Below, in pieces: positions 13,767-21,978 of a DNA stretch of 28,203 nucleotides. The stretch is from an uncultured Streptococcus sp. (GTDB taxonomy: Bacteria; Bacillota; Bacilli; Lactobacillales; Streptococcaceae). The first letter of the stretch is position 1. Each line of letters opens with the position of its first letter. A model generated the notes under the pieces. It was not told where the DNA came from. It was given only the letters and a program-made list of their open reading frames with translations, and made no database searches. The DNA lies in assembly GCF_938020365.1 (NCBI RefSeq), contig NZ_CALIIB010000118.1, positions 1 through 28,203 of the forward strand, written 5' to 3'. A program made the position numbers and the translations under genes.

Positions 13767-14858
13767 TTAAGATATATCGCCTTCAAAAGCTCTGACGATG
13801 GATTCATAAGAATAATCACGCTCTAGGACCCATTTGCCATCTGTTTTGACAAATTTCAACTGATAATCTCGTTCTGGTGTAAGGAGAGGACGCGAATCCA
13901 TTCCAGCCATCATGTCATTAGCATAGCTCTTATCGGTAGCTTTATAGACGTCACTCAGGCTTCCATATTCAGAGCGATGTTTGTCATAAAAATCTTGACG
14001 GTAGGTATACATGGTTTTATTTAGACTGACCGTTCTCGGTTTGATCTTGATAACGATTGAATTTGGCATGTACTGGGCTACTGTGTAATCAATTTCTGAG
14101 CGTTTGGCATTACTTTTCACATAGGCATCAATGAAAGCATTGATTTCATCATCACTAAATGGATAATCATGCAATTTACGTGTGAAATCTGCTGCAAAAG
14201 CTGCTCTATAATCTTTTTTATCTTGCTCCAAATCGCCACCTAAGACCAAATCGCCTTTGTCTTTGGAGGATTTTGCCTTGGCTTCTCCTCCCAAGAAAAC
14301 AGCATTGAGATAATCAGAAGCTAATTTCTTTGATTCGTCAACGTGATTCGGATATTTCGCAGGATCAACTTTTAGTTTGATGGCTTCTGCTTTTTCATCG
14401 GAGCCGTAGGATTTCTTCTCATAGTGAAGTTCATATTTCTTGCCATCTTCAACCTTAAAGACCAGATTACCAGAAAGAGTCTTTCCTTCCGCTAAATCTT
14501 CATAGCTCAGTGTTTTAAAGTTTTCTTTGTCGTCATAGACTCCGACTGGCTGGATCTTTTCTCCCTCTGAATCATAAAAACCAATGTCTGAGGAGGAAAT
14601 CATAATCTTATCATTTGTTTTATTTTTAATTTCCAAAGACAAGGCCAAGTATTTGGCATCAGCTGATCCGTTGCTTGGCATAATAAACTGACCATCCTTA
14701 ATCTGGATATCAACCTGCCCATTGCTGGCTGATTTTTTGATAGTCGTTTCCTGGCTTGGCTTACCAGAATGTTTTTTATTTGGACTTGGAAGCAAGGCAC
14801 AGGCTGTTAAGCTCACACCTGCCACAAGCAAGGCTGTGTATTTAAATACTTTTTTCAT
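13767..14858 (-). CDS. DUF5105-like lipoprotein
   Basis: 363 aa. A lipoprotein signal ends at GVSLTAC (Cys20), followed by a Ser/Lys-rich linker. Residues about 50-140 look like a DUF4352/telokin-type beta-sandwich (YLALSLEIKNKTNDKI, then DIGFYDSEGEKIQPVG), and the rest is an alpha/beta domain ending with KTDGKWVLERDYSYES, typical of DUF5105. The ATG at 14858 is six bases after AAGGAG; one codon further upstream is another ATG, too close to the site. It is monocistronic with a good promoter at 14896-14924 and a terminator at 13730-13757. It is probably anchored to the outer membrane face; function unknown for the family. Confidence 0.85.
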   Translation of the reverse strand: MKKVFKYTALLVAGVSLTACALLPSPNKKHSGKPSQETTIKKSASNGQVDIQIKDGQFIMPSNGSADAKYLALSLEIKNKTNDKIMISSSDIGFYDSEGEKIQPVGVYDDKENFKTLSYEDLAEGKTLSGNLVFKVEDGKKYELHYEKKSYGSDEKAEAIKLKVDPAKYPNHVDESKKLASDYLNAVFLGGEAKAKSSKDKGDLVLGGDLEQDKKDYRAAFAADFTRKLHDYPFSDDEINAFIDAYVKSNAKRSEIDYTVAQYMPNSIVIKIKPRTVSLNKTMYTYRQDFYDKHRSEYGSLSDVYKATDKSYANDMMAGMDSRPLLTPERDYQLKFVKTDGKWVLERDYSYESIVRAFEGDIS

Positions 14859-14895
14859 CATTGTCTCCTTAATTTCTTAATACTGTGACTTTTCT

Positions 14896-14924
14896 ATTTT
14901 ATCATACTTGGCTAAACTGGTAAA
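14896..14924 (-). promoter_or_regulatory. Promoter of the DUF5105-like gene
   Basis: On the minus strand, -35 TTTACC, a 17-base spacer and -10 TAAAAT. Just upstream at about 14917-14934 is a weak cre-like sequence (TTTCAAACGCTATTTACC, two mismatches), which I do not rate strongly. Confidence 0.6.
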
Positions 14925-15065
14925 TAGCGTTTGAAATTTTGGTAATATAAAAATGTATTCTTATAATTATTAAAATAACTAAGCACCTCAAAAAACTTAA
15001 AAAGTGCAGCCTTAAATAAAACAGGCAAAATTTCTAACTCTCATATAAGGAATTGGTTACAAAAA
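14925..15065. other. AT-rich spacer without a gene
   Basis: Part of the 312-base gap between the DUF5105-like gene and the membrane protein gene. It contains a short inverted repeat near 14991-15017 (GCAC and GTGC around an A-rich loop). I see no coding frame with a ribosome binding site and no RNA gene. Confidence 0.4.
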
Positions 15066-15085
15066 GGCACAGCCTAAGCTGTGCC
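15066..15085 (-). terminator. Terminator after the 189-aa membrane protein gene
   Basis: A perfect 8-bp GC-rich stem (GGCACAGC/GCTGTGCC) with a four-base loop, followed on the minus strand by TTTTT. It lies 86 bases after the stop at 15171. Confidence 0.8.
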
Positions 15086-15170
15086 ATTATCTTTTATCCA
15101 ACTAATCTTACATTGATAAAATAAGCAGATTAAATCCCTACTCTAGAATAATCTTCCTCATCATTCATCT

Positions 15171-15740
15171 CTATGGAAAAAGCCACTTGATATGCGGAGC
15201 AAGATTGGAAATTTCTTGATGAAGTTCATTGAAGCTAGTATTTTTAACATCTGCCAGGTCTAAAGAGACAGCACTCTCCTCTTGATTTTTAGGATAGAAA
15301 TATAAAATTCGACTGGTCGGTTCTGAAGATCTCATCCTAGGTCGAGATATATCGTATTCAATTTGCTCAATCTCCTGCCACAAGAAGTACTTCTCTCTTT
15401 TAGCAGATAAGCCTCTCAGCCTTATTCCCATCTCATCCATCTCTAAAATCGGGGGCCTATGATTCGAAATATAGCCTAGAACGATCATAAAAATAGCGGT
15501 TATGCCCATTCCCCAATAGAGCGGGTTGAGCATATTGTTGCTTTCTTCAGTAGTCTGCCTGCTTCTTTGGTCTTCTTTGTTGGTAGAAGCCCTATGAACC
15601 AGTTGATTAGCACTATTTTGACTTGTTGACTCAAGGGAGGACTTATCCATAGATACAAAAGCCATGATAAAAAAGATAGCAAAGAGTAAGAGAAAGCCTA
15701 TGGCATAAAATTTTGCTCCATCGCGCTGGTATACTTTCAT
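15171..15740 (-). CDS. Two-helix membrane protein with a C-terminal soluble domain, function unknown
   Basis: 189 aa starting at the ATG at 15740 (MKVYQRDGAKFY), after TAGGAACAGA; the open frame runs further upstream but only through the deformylase-like gene. Transmembrane segments lie at about 12-31 and 72-92, separated by a polar Ser/Asn/Arg-rich loop. The C-terminal part (about 100-189) has ILEMDEMGIRLRGL and KYFLWQEIEQIEYD, resembling the PH-like or YcxB-type domains found after two helices in small bacterial membrane proteins. It follows the deformylase-like gene by 29 bases and is probably cotranscribed. No enzyme motifs. Domain similarity is a weak impression only. Confidence 0.7.
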   Translation of the reverse strand: MKVYQRDGAKFYAIGFLLLFAIFFIMAFVSMDKSSLESTSQNSANQLVHRASTNKEDQRSRQTTEESNNMLNPLYWGMGITAIFMIVLGYISNHRPPILEMDEMGIRLRGLSAKREKYFLWQEIEQIEYDISRPRMRSSEPTSRILYFYPKNQEESAVSLDLADVKNTSFNELHQEISNLAPHIKWLFP

Positions 15741-15769
15741 TCTGTTCCTATCCTTTCCAGATATATTTC

Positions 15770-16180
15770 CTATATGAGAATTCCTTCCAAATGGTCCAAT
15801 TCGTGCTGGCAGATTTGCGCTGGGAAATCCTCTAACGTGATGGTCCTCTTCAGCCAATTCTGATCCAGATATTCGACAGTGATTTTCTGGTAACGAATGG
15901 TTGACCGACTGCCTGTTAAGGATAGACAGCCCTCTTCCGTTTCATAAGCTCCTGATTTCTGAATGAGAACTGGATTAAACATGACCATGGGCAACATACC
16001 ATACATAAAAATAATCACCCGCTTTTGGGAACCAATCATATTTGCAGCAAGACCGACACAAGACTCTCTATGAGCCAACAAGGTATCCAGCAAATCCTGA
16101 GCCAAAAATAGATCAGCTTTCGTGGCAGGGACTGATTTTTGCTGTAAAAAGAAAGGATCTTTCACAATTGCTTTTTGCAT
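15770..16180 (-). CDS. Peptide deformylase-like protein with altered motif 1
   Basis: 136 aa, shorter than the roughly 200-aa canonical streptococcal Def. All three deformylase motif regions are recognisable: motif 1 CVGLAANMIG (41-50), motif 2 EGCLS (83-87, metal Cys85) and motif 3 CQHELDH (metal His126 and His130, catalytic Glu127). The conserved motif 1 glutamine (GxGLAAxQ) is Met here, and the preceding position is Asn. The metal site looks intact but substrate handling may differ or be lost. GAGGTG precedes the ATG by four bases. The housekeeping def gene is presumably elsewhere. It lies between scrK and a small membrane gene and is not functionally linked to either in an obvious way. 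Confidence 0.85.
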   Translation of the reverse strand: MQKAIVKDPFFLQQKSVPATKADLFLAQDLLDTLLAHRESCVGLAANMIGSQKRVIIFMYGMLPMVMFNPVLIQKSGAYETEEGCLSLTGSRSTIRYQKITVEYLDQNWLKRTITLEDFPAQICQHELDHLEGILI

Positions 16181-16198
16181 ATTTCACCTCAAATGGAA

Positions 16199-16224
16199 GA
16201 GGCTGGATTCCCTATCTCAGCCTC
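16199..16224 (-). terminator. Hairpin after scrK, possible terminator
   Basis: GAGGCTG/CAGCCTC stem with a 12-base loop between the scrK stop and the deformylase-like start. No strong T run follows, so read-through into the next gene is possible. Confidence 0.4.
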
Positions 16225-16260
16225 CTTCGTTTATTTGAAAACTCTCAACGTCTTATTTAC

Positions 16261-17160
16261 TTATTTTGCATAGCGTTCGCTAATATCTTTTGCGAGGACA
16301 AAATTTCCTAGTGTAGCCGAGCCATTTCCTGCGACAGCCGGTGTAACAATGTAATCACGCACATCTGGCACTGGCAGGTAACCGTTGAGCAGAACAGTAA
16401 ATTTTTCACGGACACGATCCAACATATGCTGCTGCGCCATCACACCACCACCAAAGACAATGACATCCGGACGGAAAGTCACCGTCGCTTGAATAGCTGC
16501 CTGCGCAATATAGTAAGCCTGAATATCCCAAACAGAGTTATTGAGCTCGATGTTTTCACCACGCACACCCGTCCGCGCTTCTAAGCTAGGGCCAGCTGCT
16601 AAGCCTTCCAAACAACCCTTGTGGAAAGGACAGACGCCATTAAAGCCTTTTTCCACATCCATTGGGTGCTGAGCTACATAGTAGTGTCCCATCTCTGGAT
16701 GGCCTGTACCCCCAACAAATTCACCACGTTGGATAGCACCAGCACCAATCCCTGTTCCAATCGTATAATAAACCAGATTTTCAATGCGACCACCAGCATT
16801 GTTACGGGCTACAACTTCACCATAAGCTGAGCTGTTGACATCTGTCGTAAAGTAGATTGGCACATTTAAAGCGCGACGAAGCGCTCCCACGATATCTACA
16901 TTAGCCCAATGTGGTTTTGGAGTTGTCGTAATGTAGCCATATGTTTTTGAATTAGGGTCAATATCAATTGGACCGAAAGAGCCAACTGCCAGACCTGCTA
17001 GATTGTCAAAACGAGAGAAAAACTCAATCGTCTTATCTAGCGTCTCAATCGGCGTGGTCGTAGGAAACTGTGTTTTTTCTACAACATTAAAATTTTCATC
17101 GCCCACAGCACAGATAAACTTCGTTCCACCGGCTTCTAAACTTCCGTACAATTTTGTCAT
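16261..17160 (-). CDS. scrK: Fructokinase (ROK family)
   Basis: 299 aa from the ATG at 17160 (MTKLYGSLEAGGTKF, AGAGGTG upstream); a GTG three codons earlier lies inside the ribosome binding site. ROK kinase features: N-terminal phosphate loop EAGGTK, GSFGPIDI, the sugar-binding TTDVNSSAYGE, IGTGIGAGAI, the zinc-binding CPFHKGCLEG stretch around 170-180, and the C-terminal FGGGVM and GNGSATLGNF. It phosphorylates cytoplasmic fructose, here the fructose released by ScrB, giving fructose-6-phosphate for glycolysis. It lies downstream of scrA on the same strand but behind the scrA terminator and its own extended -10, so it is expressed at least partly independently. Confidence 0.94.
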   Translation of the reverse strand: MTKLYGSLEAGGTKFICAVGDENFNVVEKTQFPTTTPIETLDKTIEFFSRFDNLAGLAVGSFGPIDIDPNSKTYGYITTTPKPHWANVDIVGALRRALNVPIYFTTDVNSSAYGEVVARNNAGGRIENLVYYTIGTGIGAGAIQRGEFVGGTGHPEMGHYYVAQHPMDVEKGFNGVCPFHKGCLEGLAAGPSLEARTGVRGENIELNNSVWDIQAYYIAQAAIQATVTFRPDVIVFGGGVMAQQHMLDRVREKFTVLLNGYLPVPDVRDYIVTPAVAGNGSATLGNFVLAKDISERYAK

Positions 17161-17190
17161 TTCAAACACCTCTTGTATTCTTTATACTCC

Positions 17191-17199
17191 ATTATAGCA
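17191..17199 (-). promoter_or_regulatory. Extended -10 promoter of scrK
   Basis: TGCTATAAT on the minus strand, an extended -10; no good -35 is visible. It lies about 30 bases before the scrK ATG. Confidence 0.5.
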
Positions 17200-17264
17200 T
17201 ATTTCCCTATTGGAAATGGCTCTATATTTTAGATTTTCCTCTGTAAATCTTAGCAATCAAGTAA

Positions 17265-17293
17265 AAAACGAACAAACATAAGTTGTTCGTTTT
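17265..17293 (-). terminator. Terminator after scrA
   Basis: An 11-bp stem (AAAACGAACAA/TTGTTCGTTTT) with a seven-base loop; on the minus strand it runs into TTTTTTAC. It lies 27 bases after the scrA stop. Confidence 0.85.
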
Positions 17294-17319
17294 ACTTTGT
17301 TGACTTTGTCTAGCTAAGA

Positions 17320-19206
17320 TTAAGCTTTCACTTCAATAATCGCATCGCCTTTAGCAACAGTTCCTTCTGCTACTGGAGTCACAGATGCGTAGTCAGCTGT
17401 GTTAGTCACGATAACCATAGTCGTGTCATCCAGACCAGCTGCTGCGATTTTAGCTGAATCAAAAGTTCCAATAATATCGCCAGCTTTGACTTTAGAACCT
17501 TGAGAAACTTTTTGATCAAATCCTTCGCCATTCATAGAAACTGTGTCAATACCAACGTGGATCAAGATTTCAGCACCATTAGCTGTCTTCAAACCATAGG
17601 CATGGCCTGTCGCAAAAGCAATTGTCACTTCTGCATCGGCTGGGGCATAAACGACACCTTCAGTTGGTTTGATCGCAATCCCTTGACCCATAGCTCCGCT
17701 TGAGAAAACAGGATCATTTACATCGCTCAAAGCTACTGCACTACCAACAATTGGAGAAATGATTGTTTCATCTTGGAGAGCCGCTGGAACATTACCAGTT
17801 GTTTCTTCTTCGACAAGGCGCTCTGTAGTAGCATTTGTAGCAACTTCAGCTTCATCTTCGTAACCAAACATGTAAGTAAGAGCAAAACCAAGAGCAAATG
17901 ATACAGCTACCATGAAGAGATATTGGAAGAGCTGTCCATTACCAATGTAAAGCATGGTACCTGGGATGATGGTGATACCATTACCAGTACCAGCAAGTCC
18001 AAGGATAGAAGCCAATCCACCACCGACAGCACCAGCGATCAATGAAAGGAAGAATGGTTTGCGGTAACGCAAGTTAACCCCGAAGATAGCTGGCTCTGTA
18101 ATACCAAGGAAGGCAGAAAGAGCAGCTGGGAATGCGAGAGTTTTTAGTTTAGGATTTTTAGTTTTAACACCAACAGCAACGGTTGCAGCACCTTGAGCTG
18201 TCATAGCTGCAGTGATGATAGCGTTGAATGGGTTAGCATGGTCAGCTGCAAGCAATTGTACTTCAAGCAAATTGAAGATATGGTGAACACCTGATACGAC
18301 AATCAATTGGTGAACTCCACCGATCAGCAAACCACCTAGACCGAATGGCAAACCAAGAATAGCTTTTGTACCAATAAGGATGTAGTTTTCAACAACGTGG
18401 AAGACTGGTCCAATCACGAAAAGTCCAAGAATTGACATCACCAAAAGGGTTACAAATGGTGTGACCAAAAGATCCAAGACATCTGGAACAACCTTACGGA
18501 CAGCTTTTTCAAACTTAGCTCCGACAACCCCGATAATGAAGGCTGGAAGAACAGAACCTTGCAACCCAACGACTGGGATAAAGCCGAAGAATTTCATCGC
18601 AGTCACTTCACCACCAGAAGCAACAGCCCAAGCATTTGGAAGTGAGCCTGAAACAAGCATCATACCAAGAACGATACCAACGGCTGGATTTCCACCGAAT
18701 ACGCGGAAGGTTGACCAAACTACCAGACCTGGTAGGATAATGAAGGCTGTATCTGTTAAGATTTGAGTATAGGTCGTTACATCATCTGGAAGTGTCATTC
18801 CAAGAGCGTTCAAGAGACCACGAACACCCATGAAGAGACCAGTCGCTACGATAACTGGGATGATTGGTACAAATACGTCACCGAATGTACGGATGGCGCG
18901 TTGGAACCAATTCCCTTGCTTAGCAGCTTCAGCTTTCATGTCATCTTTTGATGAAGTTGGCAAGCCAAGTGCTACAACTTCGTCATAAATCTTATTAACC
19001 GTACCAGTACCAAAAATGATTTGATATTGGCCTGAGTTAAAGAAAGCTCCCTGAACTTTTTCTAGATTTTCGACAGTATTTTTGTCGATCTTTCCTTCAT
19101 CTTTAACCATGACGCGCAGACGAGTCGCACAGTGAGCTACACTGTTAACGTTCTCACGTCCACCCAAGGCTTCGATGACCTTTTTTGCAATTTCAGTATT
19201 GTTCAT
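17320..19206 (-). CDS. scrA: Sucrose-specific PTS enzyme IIBCA
   Basis: 628 aa. Domain order is IIB-IIC-IIA: IIB at 1-85 with the phospho-cysteine in AHCATRLRVMV (Cys26), the IIC membrane domain at about 110-460 (GITEPAIFGVNLRY is the sugar-permease signature), and IIA at about 485-628 with the phospho-histidine in ILIHVGIDTV (near 550). It takes up sucrose and delivers sucrose-6-phosphate to ScrB. The start is the ATG at 19206, ten bases after AAGGAG; a TTG two codons earlier is only four bases from the site. It is divergent from scrB across 199 bases of operators and promoters and ends at its own terminator. The full IIBCA fusion is usual for streptococcal ScrA. Specificity is assigned from family and locus. 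Confidence 0.95.
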   Translation of the reverse strand: MNNTEIAKKVIEALGGRENVNSVAHCATRLRVMVKDEGKIDKNTVENLEKVQGAFFNSGQYQIIFGTGTVNKIYDEVVALGLPTSSKDDMKAEAAKQGNWFQRAIRTFGDVFVPIIPVIVATGLFMGVRGLLNALGMTLPDDVTTYTQILTDTAFIILPGLVVWSTFRVFGGNPAVGIVLGMMLVSGSLPNAWAVASGGEVTAMKFFGFIPVVGLQGSVLPAFIIGVVGAKFEKAVRKVVPDVLDLLVTPFVTLLVMSILGLFVIGPVFHVVENYILIGTKAILGLPFGLGGLLIGGVHQLIVVSGVHHIFNLLEVQLLAADHANPFNAIITAAMTAQGAATVAVGVKTKNPKLKTLAFPAALSAFLGITEPAIFGVNLRYRKPFFLSLIAGAVGGGLASILGLAGTGNGITIIPGTMLYIGNGQLFQYLFMVAVSFALGFALTYMFGYEDEAEVATNATTERLVEEETTGNVPAALQDETIISPIVGSAVALSDVNDPVFSSGAMGQGIAIKPTEGVVYAPADAEVTIAFATGHAYGLKTANGAEILIHVGIDTVSMNGEGFDQKVSQGSKVKAGDIIGTFDSAKIAAAGLDDTTMVIVTNTADYASVTPVAEGTVAKGDAIIEVKA

Positions 19207-19243
19207 TTGCAAAAATCTCCTTATAAAAATATTATAAAACTTT

Positions 19244-19259
19244 TTGAAAGCGATTTTAT
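19244..19259. promoter_or_regulatory. cre-like operator downstream of the scrA start site
   Basis: TTGAAAGCGATTTTAT matches the catabolite-responsive element consensus WTGNAANCGNWNNCWW with one mismatch. It lies between the predicted scrA transcript start and the coding region, where CcpA or ScrR binding would block elongation. Confidence 0.55.
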
Positions 19260-19275
19260 CGCCTTTACGAATATT

Positions 19276-19303
19276 ATTTTACCATGATTCAGAGATATGT
19301 CAA
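19276..19303 (-). promoter_or_regulatory. scrA promoter with an overlapping operator candidate
   Basis: On the minus strand, -35 TTGACA (19298-19303), a 16-base spacer and -10 TAAAAT (19276-19281). The -35 overlaps an AAGCGTTTT-type LacI-family half site centred on CG at 19305-19306, the likely ScrR operator for scrA. Confidence 0.65.
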
Positions 19304-19312
19304 GCGTTTTGC
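19302..19312. promoter_or_regulatory. Putative ScrR operator near the scrA promoter
   Basis: AAGCGTTTTGC, sharing the AARCGTTTT core with the reverse complement of the site at 19353-19367. It abuts the scrA -35 box. Binding by ScrR is inferred from LacI-family CG-centred operators and from position. Confidence 0.45.
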
Positions 19313-19340
19313 AGAAAAAATATTTTTTTACTGTTAAATG

Positions 19341-19369
19341 TTGATTTTTCAGCAGAAAACGTTTACTAT
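19341..19369 (+). promoter_or_regulatory. scrB promoter with an overlapping operator (19353-19367)
   Basis: -35 TTGATT, a 17-base spacer and -10 TACTAT. The CG-centred sequence CAGAAAACGTTTACT covers the spacer and -10, so a bound LacI-family repressor would block the promoter. It is also close to the cre consensus (two mismatches). Confidence 0.6.
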
Positions 19370-19405
19370 AGTAATAAGAAATAATATGATTCGGAGGACA
19401 AAAGA

Positions 19406-20860
19406 TTGGCTTGGACGACTGAAAAACGCTACAAACGCTATGAAGACTGGACTCAGGAAGAGGTACAGCAGATCAAAGAAAACATCGCTAAATCTCCTTG
19501 GCGGGCTAACTACCATGTTGAGCCCCAGACAGGTCTGCTCAATGACCCCAATGGTTTTTCCTATTTTGATGGCAAGTGGGTGGTTTTCTACCAAAACTTT
19601 CCTTTTGGGGCAGCCCACGGTCTCAAGTGCTGGGTTCAATTAGAAAGTGATGACCTAGTTCACTTCACTGAAACTGGCCTTCGGGTGCTGCCAGATACTG
19701 CTCTGGACAGCCATGGTGCCTACTCAGGCTCTGCCATGCAGTTTGACGACAAGCTCTTTCTCTTCTATACTGGCAATGTTCGTGATGAGAACTGGGTACG
19801 TCATCCTTATCAAATCGGTGCCTTGTTAGATAAATCAGGCAAGCTCGAAAAAATTGACAAGGTCTTGATTGAACAACCTGCTGAAGCGACTGACCACTTC
19901 CGCGATCCCCAGATTTTCAATTACAAAGGGCAGTTCTATGCCATTGTTGGTGGGCAAAATCTAGACAAACAAGGCTATGTCAAGCTTTACAAGGCTGTTG
20001 ATAATGACTATACCAACTGGGAAGTCGTTGGCGATTTGGACTTCGCCAATGACAAGACAGCCTATATGATGGAGTGTCCTAATCTAGTCTTTATCAACGA
20101 CCAGCCAATCCTGCTCTATTGCCCTCAAGGCTTGTCTAAGGATGTACTAGATTATGGCAACATTTATCCAAATATGTATAAAATAGGTCAATCGTTTGAC
20201 ACAAATAAAGCCGCGATGATTAATCCTAGCCCTATCCAAAATCTGGACTATGGCTTCGACTGCTACGCGACCCAAGCTTTTAACGCACCTGACGGTCGTG
20301 CACTGGCTGTCAGCTGGCTAGGCTTGCCTGATGTGGAATACCCATCTGACCGCTTCGACCATCAAGGAGCCTTCTCCCTCGTCAAGGAATTAAGTCTGAA
20401 AGACGGAAAACTCTATCAATACCCAGTGCCTGCTATCAAGGATTTGCGAGCAGAGGAACAGCCTTTCACTGCTCTGGCAGAAAGCAAGAACAGCTACGAA
20501 CTAGAGCTAAATCTCGCTGCGGATACCGAACACGAAATCGTCCTCTTTGCAGACAAGGACGGCAAGGGGCTACGCATCAACTTCGACCTCAAGGCAGGGA
20601 AAGTGACCGTTGACCGCAGTCAGGCGGGTGATCCATTTTCTCTGGACTTTGGAACTAGCCGAAGCTGTGATATTGGCAAAGAAGCCACAAGCGCTACTAT
20701 CTTCATCGATAAATCAATTTTTGAAATTTTCATCAATAAAGGAGAGAAAGTATTTTCCGGCCGTGTCTTCCCGAGAGAAGATCAGACAGGCATTGCCATT
20801 ACCAAAGGCAATCCAACCGGTACTTACTATGAATTAGATTATGGTCGCAAAGCTAACTGA
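19406..20860 (+). CDS. scrB: Sucrose-6-phosphate hydrolase (GH32)
   Basis: 484 aa, the usual GH32 length. Catalytic features: NDPNG (46-50, nucleophile Asp47), FRDP (165-168, transition-state Asp) and MEC (Glu223 as acid/base), then the C-terminal beta-sandwich ending near 480. It cleaves sucrose-6-phosphate from ScrA into glucose-6-phosphate and fructose in the cytoplasm. The start codon is TTG: it is eight bases after GGAGG and the sequence from residue 8 (RYKRYEDWTQEE) aligns with family N termini. No in-frame ATG lies nearby. The end overlaps scrR by 20 bases, so repressor synthesis is coupled to hydrolase expression. Confidence 0.95.
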   Translation: MAWTTEKRYKRYEDWTQEEVQQIKENIAKSPWRANYHVEPQTGLLNDPNGFSYFDGKWVVFYQNFPFGAAHGLKCWVQLESDDLVHFTETGLRVLPDTALDSHGAYSGSAMQFDDKLFLFYTGNVRDENWVRHPYQIGALLDKSGKLEKIDKVLIEQPAEATDHFRDPQIFNYKGQFYAIVGGQNLDKQGYVKLYKAVDNDYTNWEVVGDLDFANDKTAYMMECPNLVFINDQPILLYCPQGLSKDVLDYGNIYPNMYKIGQSFDTNKAAMINPSPIQNLDYGFDCYATQAFNAPDGRALAVSWLGLPDVEYPSDRFDHQGAFSLVKELSLKDGKLYQYPVPAIKDLRAEEQPFTALAESKNSYELELNLAADTEHEIVLFADKDGKGLRINFDLKAGKVTVDRSQAGDPFSLDFGTSRSCDIGKEATSATIFIDKSIFEIFINKGEKVFSGRVFPREDQTGIAITKGNPTGTYYELDYGRKAN

Positions 20861-21806
20861 TGTAGCAAAACTAGCAGGAGTCAGCCCTACAACTGTTTCC
20901 CGCGTCATCAACAGGAAAGGCTACTTGTCCGACAAAACGATTTCCAAGGTTGAGGCAGCCATGCGAGAATTGGCCTACAAGCCCAACAATCTGGCGCGCA
21001 GCCTCCAAGGAAAATCGGCCAAGCTAATTGGACTCATTTTTCCCAATATCAGCAATGTTTTTTATGCAGAATTGATTGGCAAGCTAGAGCACGAACTCTT
21101 TAAACAGGGCTATAAAACCATCATCTGCAATAGTGAGCATGACTCTGACAAGGAGCGTGAGTACCTTGAGATGCTGGAGGCTAATCAGGTGGATGGTATC
21201 ATCTCCGGCAGTCACAATCTAGGCATCGAAGACTACAATCGCGTGACTGCTCCAATCATTTCCTTTGACCGTAACCTTTCACCAGATATTCCAGTTGTCT
21301 CCTCAGACAACTATGGTGGTGGAGTGCTGGCTGCTCAGACCTTGGTCAAGGCTGGCGCTCAAAATATCATCATGATTACTGGTAATGATAACTCCAATTC
21401 CCCAACTGGGTTGCGCCATGCTGGCTTCGCCTCTGTTCTACCAGACGCTCCAATCATCAATGTCTCTAGCGATTATTCTCCCGTCCGCAAGGAAATGGAA
21501 ATCAAGCATATTTTAACCCATGAGAAGCCAGATGCTATCTTTGCTTCAGATGATTTGACAGCCATTTTAGTGATGAAAGTCGCTCAGGAGCTGGGCATCC
21601 AGATTCCTAAAGATTTAAAAATCATCGGCTACGACGGAACCTACTTTGTGGAGAACTATTATCCTCAACTAGCGACTATTAAACAGCCACTGAAGGAGAT
21701 CGCCAAACTTCTGGTCGATTTACTGCTACAAAAAATTGACAAGCAAGAAGTCACAACGACTGGCTACTTCCTGCCTGTGAACCTCTTACCTGGCAAAAGT
21801 GTATAA
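20841..21806 (+). CDS. scrR: Sucrose operon repressor, LacI family
   Basis: 321 aa. N-terminal HTH (KLTDVAKLAGVSPTTVSRVI), hinge helix YKPNNLARSLQGK, then the periplasmic-binding-type effector domain with GLIFPNISNVFYAELIGKLE and the C-terminal IIGYDGTYFVENYYPQLATI. It represses scrA and scrB in the absence of sucrose and is relieved by a sugar phosphate effector in studied streptococci. The ATG sits inside the last seven codons of scrB without a convincing ribosome binding site of its own, pointing to translational coupling. A strong terminator follows at 21857-21891. Operators likely lie at 19302-19312 and 19353-19367, with the site at 19244-19259 perhaps shared with CcpA. Confidence 0.93.
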   Translation: MVAKLTDVAKLAGVSPTTVSRVINRKGYLSDKTISKVEAAMRELAYKPNNLARSLQGKSAKLIGLIFPNISNVFYAELIGKLEHELFKQGYKTIICNSEHDSDKEREYLEMLEANQVDGIISGSHNLGIEDYNRVTAPIISFDRNLSPDIPVVSSDNYGGGVLAAQTLVKAGAQNIIMITGNDNSNSPTGLRHAGFASVLPDAPIINVSSDYSPVRKEMEIKHILTHEKPDAIFASDDLTAILVMKVAQELGIQIPKDLKIIGYDGTYFVENYYPQLATIKQPLKEIAKLLVDLLLQKIDKQEVTTTGYFLPVNLLPGKSV

Positions 21807-21856
21807 CTTTTTTGATCTTCATTAAATTCCTTCATCTGACTGTCAGTGATGACGAA

Positions 21857-21891
21857 CCCCCAAAGATTTGGCAGAAACCAACTTTTGGGGG
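21857..21891 (+). terminator. Terminator after scrR
   Basis: CCCCCAAA pairs with TTTGGGGG around a roughly 19-base loop, followed by ATTTTTAAT. It lies 50 bases after the scrR stop. Confidence 0.88.
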
Positions 21892-21978
21892 ATTTTTAAT
21901 ATCATTAATCCCTAGCAATTACTTCAATGTTAGCTCCGTCTAGGATGACTTTCTTTTATAATTAAGTTTGAAGTAGCT

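Noticed and set aside
15741..15857. Longer start for the 15171-15740 membrane protein
   Set aside because: The extension overlaps the conserved C-terminal motif region of the deformylase-like gene in another frame.
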